Origin: Candidatus Parvarchaeota archaeon
GTDB lineage: Archaea > Nanobdellota > Nanobdellia > Parvarchaeales > Parvarchaeaceae
Reading direction: 5' to 3'
NCBI GenBank assembly: GCA_023380435.1
Contig: JAMCRB010000010.1
Span: 11,253 to 22,329, forward strand
Length of the DNA stretch: 11,077 bases
Below are positions 5,387 through 11,077 of this stretch, piece by piece. The position numbers were made by a program, and so were the translations under genes. Under the pieces are notes generated by a model that worked only from the letters and a program-made list of their open reading frames with translations, did no database searches and was not told the DNA's origin. Positions within the stretch are counted from its first letter, which is position 1; the number at the start of each line of letters is the position of its first letter.

Positions 5387-6040
5387 TTATAATTTTACTA
5401 TTACATTGTATTTTTTTATACTTTCATAGTCCGGTTTTAGCCGATATTTTATCGGGAGTACGTCCTCTGTAATGTTTTTTAGCAGCCCTAAAGAGATATA
5501 AACGGACAGGGCCAGGGCTTTTACTTCCAGGTTTACATCCTGTTCCAGTTGGGATGCGAGTCTGCTGTCTCCCAATACAAATTTTCTCGCGATGCCGGAT
5601 AATACTCCAAGATCTATGTTTATAGAATTGGTAATTTTTATGCTGCCATACAGTTTCTCATCTTTTTTTATCTTTATGAATTTTATAAGATTGGTGCCTC
5701 GGAGTTCATAAAATTCTGGTTTAAATTCGTATCCTGTCATTATTTTTTCTAGACCAGTCTTCAGCTTGGACATTATTCGATTTTCATTGTTTCTAAGAAA
5801 ATTCCCAGAATCAAAAAGCGGGTTTAGGCATAGCTTACCATAAATCCCGGTTGCACCATAGCTTGTTATTTTTAACAGCTGTATCGACTCGAAAGGATAT
5901 GGAAGGCGCTCGTTCAATAAGATACAGTTATCGGCTGTTTCTGATAAATCTACATAGTCTTCTTTTGACAACTGGTTTTCAAAATTGTTTATGATCGTTT
6001 CGAGCCGCTCGTTTGACATATCATCAATATACTTTAGCAT
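5387..6040 (-). CDS. Uncharacterised 217-residue protein
   Basis: I do not recognise a family. The protein looks soluble: no signal peptide or membrane segment. It begins with a charged helical stretch (NERLETIINNFENQLSKEDYV), followed by an alpha/beta-like region (SIQLLKITSYGATGIYGKL at about 52-70; NLIKFIKIKKDEKLYGSIKI at 117-136), then a helical part (LSGIARKFVLGDSRLASQL) and a hydrophobic helix around 171-188. No cysteine cluster, nucleotide-binding loop or obvious catalytic motif is seen. The ATG at 6040 lies 27 bases after the HAD gene stop, so cotranscription is likely. A second Met at residue 8 (MSNERLET) is an alternative start: an AT-rich element near 6052 would place a transcription start just before it. 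Base composition is like that of its neighbours. Confidence 0.7.
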   Translation of the reverse strand: MLKYIDDMSNERLETIINNFENQLSKEDYVDLSETADNCILLNERLPYPFESIQLLKITSYGATGIYGKLCLNPLFDSGNFLRNNENRIMSKLKTGLEKIMTGYEFKPEFYELRGTNLIKFIKIKKDEKLYGSIKITNSINIDLGVLSGIARKFVLGDSRLASQLEQDVNLEVKALALSVYISLGLLKNITEDVLPIKYRLKPDYESIKKYNVIVKL

Positions 6041-6067
6041 TATTTACTATTAAAATTATCTTAGTGC

Positions 6068-6709
6068 CTATTTAGTGCCCTTTATAAGACTTACAATCTT
6101 CATTAGATTCGAAACGTTCCAATCCGCTTTGTCCACTTTTTCGCCGCTTCTTGATATGAACACCGTTAAAGCACCTATTTCATGACCAGGCTCTACATCA
6201 TTTATGCTGTCTCCTATGACGATGCCCTCCTTCGGATCGATTTTTATCATGTTGAAGGCCTCAACAAACACATCTGGAAACGGTTTTCCCCTTTCGACGT
6301 CATCTGAGCTTACTACCGCATCCAAAAATCCGCTTATCCCGCTCATGTCAAGCACATCTTTTAAGAGATCCCTGGACATACCAGTAGCAACTGCTATCTT
6401 TAGTCCCATGCGTTTTACTGACTCTAGAAATTTTATCGTATCGGGATATAGCAGCTGATCGGCGTTCTTTATGTATTTTAAAACTTCTTCGCGGCGTGTC
6501 TGCTTAAGTTTTCTTAGGAGTTCTTTATCTGGGCCCTCTTTGTATCTTTTTATAATGTCTTTTGGGGAGAGACCTTTTATGTTCTTCAATAGCTCATCGC
6601 TGGTCTGCTTTATTCCTGCTTTCATGAACGCCGCTTCCCAGGATTTTGCCAACACTTCTGCAGTGTTAACTAACGTACCGTCTAAATCCGAAACTATGGC
6701 TTTTATCAT
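6068..6709 (-). CDS. HAD superfamily phosphatase (phosphoglycolate phosphatase / beta-phosphoglucomutase-like)
   Basis: 213 residues from the ATG at 6709. This start puts the HAD nucleophile motif at the expected N-terminus (MIKAIVSDLDGTL, Asp8 and Asp10). Motif II is VATGM (Thr109), motif III Lys is in RGKPFPD (Lys142), and motif IV is VIGDSINDVEPG (Asp167, Asp171). Residues 15-90 form the helical C1 cap. Such enzymes remove phosphate from small metabolites such as phosphoglycolate or sugar phosphates through a phospho-aspartate; the precise substrate cannot be read from the sequence. The frame stays open 20 codons further upstream, but that stretch is low-complexity AT-rich DNA containing the TATA-like boxes, so it is probably untranslated. 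The gene is followed at 27 bases by the 217-residue gene, with an 11-base-period repeat at the junction. Confidence 0.9.
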   Translation of the reverse strand: MIKAIVSDLDGTLVNTAEVLAKSWEAAFMKAGIKQTSDELLKNIKGLSPKDIIKRYKEGPDKELLRKLKQTRREEVLKYIKNADQLLYPDTIKFLESVKRMGLKIAVATGMSRDLLKDVLDMSGISGFLDAVVSSDDVERGKPFPDVFVEAFNMIKIDPKEGIVIGDSINDVEPGHEIGALTVFISRSGEKVDKADWNVSNLMKIVSLIKGTK

Positions 6710-6732
6710 ATAATATATATCATTATCATATG

Positions 6733-6743
6733 CATTATAAAAT
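6733..6743 (-). promoter_or_regulatory. TATA-like box for the HAD gene
   Basis: The minus strand reads ATTTTATAATG, centred about 29 bases before the ATG at 6709. A second candidate (ATTATAAAG) lies just upstream at 6745-6753. Either supports the shorter HAD start with a short or absent leader. Confidence 0.4.
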
Positions 6744-6876
6744 ACTTTATAATCGTTATACTGCAACATAAGATTTGATATGCGGTTTCCTGCTTAAGTT
6801 CCGGGCCCATAAACATCATTTTCCGCTTGATATCTTATCTATCGGCAGATTATTCTAACCACCAAAAAGACATAAG

Positions 6877-6885
6877 TATAAAAAG
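6877..6885 (+). promoter_or_regulatory. TATA-like box for the membrane protein gene
   Basis: TATAAAAAG on the plus strand, centred about 38 bases before the ATG at 6919, predicting a leader of about 13 bases. The rest of 6754-6876 holds no gene I can support. Confidence 0.4.
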
Positions 6886-6918
6886 AACAGGATTATAGTA
6901 TGAAAGTTATATAATAGT

Positions 6919-7839
6919 ATGGATATAAATTTATTCAACCCCATATATGAGGGAGTATACATAACTCTATTTTTGTCCTATCTCTTGGGGATAATCCATG
7001 GTATAACTCCGGACGAGCACACATGGCCGATTACATTTTCATATGCAGTCGGTAGCGGCAGCACCAAAAAAGGTGCGGAAGTCGGGGCGATATTCTCGCT
7101 GGGTTTCACACTTCAGCGTGCCCTCATGTCTGAACTTGTGTTTTTTGCATTTATCTTCGGCCTTGCGACTTTCAGGAACTTTATATCTTCTCCCCTGTTC
7201 TTTGGGATAGTATACGCAATAGTCGGAGCAGTTATGTACATAGCGGGGCACTACGTCAAATACGGAAGTTTTTACCCCCATGTTGAAGTTGACAAACTTA
7301 TAAGCGGCCGGCTAAAGGGTAAATTCAGGCATAAAGATGAGGACTTTTACACCAGGGACGTAAAGACCTGGATGGCTTTCATACACGGCTTGATAGCAGG
7401 CTTCGGTTTCGGGGCTTTTGCGCTGATAATTTACTTTGTTTTCGTGCCCAACATGCCAAACGCCTATGTTGCCTTTCTTCCCGGTCTTATGTTCGGGTTG
7501 GGTACGATGACTATGCAATTCACTTTCGGCGCTCTTTTCGGTACCTGGATAAAGAAGATAAAAAGAATAAGCTTGAAAGGGCTTCAGTTTATAGCAAGGT
7601 ACATATCCTCAAGCGTGCTGCTGTACGGCGGCCTTGTTTTCCTAGTAGCGGGCATACTGATAATAATATTCCCCCAGGTCATAACATTCGGCGTAATAAC
7701 TCCCCTGCAAATACACAATTTGCACGACCTGGGGATTGGTTTCTTTATAGTAATATCTGTAGTAGTCGGAATAGGATTTGTCTCTTACTCGAGAGCAATC
7801 CGCATTGCTTCGGCCAAATACTCTCTGCCGTCTAAATAA
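6919..7839 (+). CDS. Polytopic membrane protein, possible metal-ion transporter of the NiCoT/NicO type
   Basis: 306 residues with about seven or eight hydrophobic segments (roughly 12-29, 55-85, 93-112, 150-177, 182-208, 229-255, 268-290). The first helix runs into LGIIHGITPDEHTWPI: H27-x4-D32-E33-H34 resembles the H-x4-D-H metal-selectivity signature in the second helix of Ni/Co permeases. A second histidine-glycine segment, FIHGLIAGFGFGAF (about 154-167), looks like an internal counterpart, and IHNLHD (265-270) adds more histidines before the last helix. A loop of mixed charge (113-149) separates the two halves. Family assignment is by motif resemblance only; a sulfite or other small-solute exporter of similar fold is possible. 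The start codon follows a TATA-like box by ~38 bases. The 3' end overlaps the convergent DUF72 gene by 8 bases. Confidence 0.8.
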   Translation: MDINLFNPIYEGVYITLFLSYLLGIIHGITPDEHTWPITFSYAVGSGSTKKGAEVGAIFSLGFTLQRALMSELVFFAFIFGLATFRNFISSPLFFGIVYAIVGAVMYIAGHYVKYGSFYPHVEVDKLISGRLKGKFRHKDEDFYTRDVKTWMAFIHGLIAGFGFGAFALIIYFVFVPNMPNAYVAFLPGLMFGLGTMTMQFTFGALFGTWIKKIKRISLKGLQFIARYISSSVLLYGGLVFLVAGILIIIFPQVITFGVITPLQIHNLHDLGIGFFIVISVVVGIGFVSYSRAIRIASAKYSLPSK

Positions 7840-8521
7840 GTTTTTTCATCAATACCGCATTTTTAAGCATCCAGCGGTCGTTGTTAAAAAATGCGAAGGA
7901 TTGGCGTGGCTTCGCTTTTTTGATTTCTCCACAGACCGCATCAATCTCGGATTGGGAATAATCATAATCATACCATCTCCTCCGCCCGTGCATCCTTAGG
8001 TAGATTTTATCAGTTGTTTTTATTATACTCCTGTTTGCAGGCGAATCAATACTGCAGAAAGTCAGCCGATTTCTTTTGAAGTAATCAAAAACATCATGAT
8101 TAAACCATGACGCATTTCTAGGCTCTATCACCGCCTTTCGTTTTAGGCCAAGGTCTTCTATCAGTTCCAATATCGAGTCTTTCTTGTCTTCTTTCATGTT
8201 CGGAGGGAGCTGAAAAAGGTAGTTATTTATCCGCGGCTCTAGCTCCCTGAAAATATCTATAAAATCACTCATTGGTCTTCTGGATTTTTGATTAAACCTT
8301 AGAACGTGTGTTATGAACCTGTTCACCTTTATACTCCAAGACAGGTTTTTTCCGCTATCTGCCCATGATGATACAGAGGTTTTCGCAGGGAACTTGTAAA
8401 AACTGTAATTCAGTTCAATGGCGTTTAAACCGGAATTCAAAACATACCATTCAAGCGTTTTTGCAGGGTTCCAGGGATACGACCACCCGGATGTACCTAT
8501 ATAGAACTTCTTCAGGGCCAT
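7832..8521 (-). CDS. DUF72 (YecE-like) TIM-barrel protein
   Basis: 229 residues, close to the family's usual ~240. It shows the family's succession of conserved blocks: FYIGTSGWSYPWNP at 6-19, NAIELNYSFYKFP at 33-45, LSWSIKVNRFITH at 60-72, YLFQLPPNM at 101-109, AVIEPRNASW at 130-139, YLRMHGRRRWYDYDYS at 174-189, and FAFFNND at 209-215 near the end. DUF72 proteins adopt a TIM-barrel-like fold and are widespread in bacteria and archaea; their reaction is not established as far as I know. The gene starts 11 bases after the valS stop, so the two are probably cotranscribed; AAAGGAATG within the valS end may serve as a weak ribosome-binding site. The last 8 bases overlap the membrane-protein gene on the other strand. 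Confidence 0.92.
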   Translation of the reverse strand: MALKKFYIGTSGWSYPWNPAKTLEWYVLNSGLNAIELNYSFYKFPAKTSVSSWADSGKNLSWSIKVNRFITHVLRFNQKSRRPMSDFIDIFRELEPRINNYLFQLPPNMKEDKKDSILELIEDLGLKRKAVIEPRNASWFNHDVFDYFKRNRLTFCSIDSPANRSIIKTTDKIYLRMHGRRRWYDYDYSQSEIDAVCGEIKKAKPRQSFAFFNNDRWMLKNAVLMKKLI

Positions 8522-8532
8522 CTATTGAAGAA

Positions 8533-10896
8533 TCATTCCTTTATTTTATGCATTTTGCACAGGTCCGTCCTGAACTCTGCTAGGTCTTCTGGTATTTTAA
8601 AAACTATCTCTGAGTTCAGCGGAAGACTGTCTTGTTTCTTCTTGGTCCAGACTTCTTTGTTAAATTCGGCTATCCTTGACATTATTTTTATCGAATCCGG
8701 ATTGTAAGTTTCCTCTTTTGGAAAAACTACCAAGTGAACTGATCCGCTATGGCCGGTCCCAATCCATATCGACTCTGCTAAAAACGGGGATATGGGCGCC
8801 AAAAGAAGAGTTATTTTCTCCAGTACAAGATTCAACGCGGATATTGCAGACTCTTTTTCCCTTTCTGAGAATCCCTCTCCATAGGCGCGTGATTTTACCA
8901 GTTCTATATAATTTGGTGCAAAAACATCCCAGACGAATTCTCTTATCTTATTGGATGCAGAGAAAAAATCGAATTTCCGGTAAGAAGCCAGAGTTTCGGC
9001 GACGAGCTGGTTTGAAAGATCGATTATCAGCTTGTCTGACGGCAGCAGCTCATCATATTTAATTATATTTTTTGGAGCTCCGAATGATTTTATGAACTTA
9101 GCAACGTTCCACAGCTTTGTGAGAAATTTCGCTGCCCCTGCAAGCTTTGCCTCTGAAAATAGGAAATTGCTGCCGGGTGTGCCCTCGGAAGCTGCCCAAA
9201 ACCTGAATGCATCTGCCGTATATTTCTCCAGCAAAGGCCCGGGATCGATCACGTTACCCTTGCTTTTCGACATCTTTTCCCCATGCTCGTCCAGACCTAC
9301 GCCGTCTATCCATACTTTGCTCCACGGTACCCTCCCAGTGAGCAAATAACACCGGTATATACTGTAATAAAGCCACGTCCTTACTATGTCAGTGCCCTGT
9401 GTCCTTATTGTAAGCGGATAAGTGTACTTATTGAATTTATCATCCGACTCGAATTTAGTGACATAGAGGGCGGAGACACTGGAATCCATCCATGTATCGA
9501 ATGTTCTCTCGTCTCCTATGAAATCCATGCTGCCGCACTTTGAACACTTGGCGCCTTCCGGCGGAGATTCCTTCCATGGTTGGTAGTATCTGCCGGGTTT
9601 TGGCAAATATGCTTCTCCGCACTTCTTGCAGTACCAGACCGGAATCTCTGTGCCGTAAAATCTGCGCCTGGAGATAGGCCAATCGCCGGCAACCTTTATC
9701 CAGTTGTCCAGTATCTGTCTATGGCTCTCCGGGATAAATTCTATATCTCTTGACAGCTTTGATATTTCATCGTTAAACTTGGAGGTGTTTATGTAATACT
9801 CCTCAAGCGGTATTATCTCTATGGGAGTCTTGCTCCTTTCGCAAAGCGGGGTTCTGTGTGACGTTGGCTCAATCTTCTCCACTAAGCCTTTGTCCTTAAG
9901 CAGCGAGATTATAGTCTCTCTTGCCTTCTTAACCTTAAGGCCTTTGAGTTCGTTACCAGCGGATTCCAGCATATTTCCGTGGGTGTCTATCAATATCTTC
10001 TCCCCCAAATTCAATTCCCGTATTATGGCCGCATCGCTGTAATCTCCGTAAGAACATATCATGACGGCTCCGCTTCCAAATTCCGGCTTTGCGTACGGAT
10101 GGGCTATTATCGGCACTTCATTCCCGTATAAAGGAACGACTGCTGACTTACCCGCTAGTTTTTTGTATCTATCGTCATCTGGATTCACAAGTATAGCCTG
10201 GCATGCCCCTAAAAGCTCGGGTCTTGTGCTGGCTATTGTTATTTTATCGCTGCTGCCTTTTATATCAAATTTAAAATATACGAGGTTTGTATCAATGTCT
10301 TTGTATTCTATCTCTGCATCCGCTATGGTAGTTCCGCAGTCTATGCAGTAGTTGCTTGGCCTTTTCCCTATGTAAACGGTGCCTTTCTTCCACTGTTCTA
10401 TGAACGTTGCCTGGGTAAACGCCCTGTATTCTGGGTTGTCTGTCCTGTAAATGTGGTCAAAATCGGCGGAAAAACCCATGCCCTCCAGTATGTCTATCAT
10501 CTCTGATTCGAGTTCGTCAAGTGCTGACCTGCAAAGCTCCAGGAATTTCCCTCTCTCCGTATCCCGCATTCTTATATTGTTTTTCTTTTCTGTATATCTC
10601 TCCACTGGCAGGCCATTTCTGTCCATGCCTACTGGAAACAAAACCTTGTTTCCAAGCATCCTTGCAGTTCTTGCTATCATGTCTATTTTTGAGTAATGCG
10701 CAGCCGCGCCGAGGTGCCACGGCTTGCCTGATGGATAAGGCGGAGGGGTATCTATTCCGAAGAACGGCTTTTTCTCTTGTTGATTAAAAGACCCTATTTT
10801 AAACTTTGCAGAATAATCAAGCATCTCCTTTTCCATAGCTCTCGTCCAGCCCTTAGAATCACTGGAGCCAAGCTGATTGTTGGTTTTAATGTCCAT
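8533..10896 (-). CDS. valS: Valyl-tRNA synthetase, archaeal type
   Basis: 787 residues. It joins valine to tRNA-Val using ATP, with CP1 editing of mischarged threonine. The class I signature is present as PPPYPSGKPWHLGAAAHY (HIGH-like WHLG at 60-63), followed by MDRNGLPVERYTEK at 91-104. The KMSKS loop is at 541-545 (GEKMSKSKGNVID). The editing domain shows TIASTRPELLGACQAI at 220-235 and AHPYAKPEFGSGAVM at 265-279. Zinc-ribbon cysteines lie at 184/187 and at 423/426 with 451/454. GTDIVRTW at 501-508 and the anticodon-binding helices (from ~620) follow. The length and the 'YPSGKPWH' form fit the archaeal class; no long C-terminal coiled-coil arm is evident. The ATG follows a TATA-like box at about 26 bases. 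DUF72 is the next gene in the operon. Confidence 0.97.
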   Translation of the reverse strand: MDIKTNNQLGSSDSKGWTRAMEKEMLDYSAKFKIGSFNQQEKKPFFGIDTPPPYPSGKPWHLGAAAHYSKIDMIARTARMLGNKVLFPVGMDRNGLPVERYTEKKNNIRMRDTERGKFLELCRSALDELESEMIDILEGMGFSADFDHIYRTDNPEYRAFTQATFIEQWKKGTVYIGKRPSNYCIDCGTTIADAEIEYKDIDTNLVYFKFDIKGSSDKITIASTRPELLGACQAILVNPDDDRYKKLAGKSAVVPLYGNEVPIIAHPYAKPEFGSGAVMICSYGDYSDAAIIRELNLGEKILIDTHGNMLESAGNELKGLKVKKARETIISLLKDKGLVEKIEPTSHRTPLCERSKTPIEIIPLEEYYINTSKFNDEISKLSRDIEFIPESHRQILDNWIKVAGDWPISRRRFYGTEIPVWYCKKCGEAYLPKPGRYYQPWKESPPEGAKCSKCGSMDFIGDERTFDTWMDSSVSALYVTKFESDDKFNKYTYPLTIRTQGTDIVRTWLYYSIYRCYLLTGRVPWSKVWIDGVGLDEHGEKMSKSKGNVIDPGPLLEKYTADAFRFWAASEGTPGSNFLFSEAKLAGAAKFLTKLWNVAKFIKSFGAPKNIIKYDELLPSDKLIIDLSNQLVAETLASYRKFDFFSASNKIREFVWDVFAPNYIELVKSRAYGEGFSEREKESAISALNLVLEKITLLLAPISPFLAESIWIGTGHSGSVHLVVFPKEETYNPDSIKIMSRIAEFNKEVWTKKKQDSLPLNSEIVFKIPEDLAEFRTDLCKMHKIKE

Positions 10897-10917
10897 TAAA
10901 CGCTTATGTATTTAGGA

Positions 10918-10926
10918 CTTTTATTT
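10918..10926 (-). promoter_or_regulatory. TATA-like box for valS
   Basis: The minus strand reads AAATAAAAG, centred about 26 bases from the valS ATG, which again predicts a leaderless message. It lies right beside the stop codon of the preceding gene, so valS may also be read through from upstream. Confidence 0.4.
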
Positions 10927-10928
10927 CT

Positions 10929-11077
10929 TTACTTTGCAAGTACTGAAGTATAAACTTTGTAATAAAATCTCATATTGTCCAGGCCTTCTACGGAGTAATC
11001 TATTTTTTCGAGTGCATCCATGGTTAGTAGAAGTCCTTTTGTAAGCGGCTCGGAAAAGTCATCATAACTGCGCTGGT
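10929..11077 (-). CDS. C-terminal fragment of an unidentified protein
   Basis: An open frame of 48 codons enters from the right edge and ends with TAA at 10929-10931, 32 bases before valS. The visible sequence includes DDFSEPLTKGLLLTMDAL and EKIDYSVEGLDNMRFYYKV, then YTSVLAK at the end. It looks like one or two amphipathic helices with no membrane segment. The only in-window ATG candidates would give about 30 residues, so it is more likely the end of a longer gene. The family cannot be recognised from this piece. Confidence 0.55.
   Translation of the reverse strand, partial: QRSYDDFSEPLTKGLLLTMDALEKIDYSVEGLDNMRFYYKVYTSVLAK

Noticed and set aside
6710..6769. 20-residue N-terminal extension of the HAD protein (start at 6769)
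   Set aside because: The stretch is Tyr/Asn/Asp-rich from AT-rich DNA, contains the likely TATA boxes, and HAD proteins begin just before the DxD motif.
6711..6820. A ~38-codon minus-strand frame upstream of HAD ending with ATATGA over its start
   Set aside because: It is Ile/Met/Tyr-rich, overlaps the promoter elements and has no promoter or ribosome-binding site of its own.
8676..9062. Long plus-strand open frames opposite valS (also 9032-9349, 9283-9543, 10061-10351)
   Set aside because: They are antisense to a gene with clear conserved motifs, their translations have no family features, and they lack promoters.
1..11077. CRISPR array, insertion sequence, integrase, toxin-antitoxin or defence island
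   Set aside because: No regularly spaced repeats, terminal inverted repeats, transposase, nuclease or antitoxin motifs were found on either strand.

Overview
The window looks like a piece of a compact archaeal chromosome. Markers that archaea share with eukaryotes but not bacteria are present (ribosomal protein L21e, RNA polymerase subunit Rpo4, the DUF655 protein). There is also an archaeal-type valyl-tRNA synthetase, an intron-containing tRNA, a class III (pilin-like) signal peptide, and TATA-like boxes about 25 bases before several start codons. The form of the pilin N-terminus (QSALEYMMTYGWA) and the tight packing suggest a DPANN lineage such as Micrarchaeota. That placement is inference from remembered sequence style, not a phylogenetic result.

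Left part (1-2461): the 3' end of a carbon-nitrogen hydrolase gene (+) runs tail-to-tail into a GH15 glucoamylase/trehalase-type glycosidase gene (-), with a 33-base overlap. A short divergent promoter region follows, then tRNA-Leu(UAG) on the + strand.

Information-processing block (2568-3856, all -): rpl21e, rpo4, the DUF655 gene, then an intron-bearing tRNA thought to be tRNA-Trp(CCA). The tRNA's first base directly follows the DUF655 stop codon, so the tRNA is probably cut out of a messenger that also carries ribosomal and RNA polymerase genes. A TATA-like element on the rpo4 stop codon may give DUF655 and the tRNA their own leaderless transcript.

Accessory block (3932-6709, all -): a secreted, pilin-anchored lectin-like (LamG) protein whose first strand motif sits at its C-terminus, a 59-residue one-helix membrane protein, a 217-residue protein I cannot identify, and a HAD phosphatase.

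Right part (6919-11077): a polytopic membrane protein with a histidine/aspartate motif like that of Ni/Co transporters (+), which overlaps by 8 bases the tail of a DUF72 gene (-). DUF72 lies 11 bases downstream of valS (-). The window ends with the C-terminal 48 codons of an unidentified gene (-).

I see no insertion sequence, CRISPR array, integrase, toxin-antitoxin pair or defence genes. Most of the window is ordinary housekeeping DNA. The observations most worth a second look are the permuted LamG pilin-like protein, the DUF655/tRNA arrangement with its irregular intron, and the small membrane protein.
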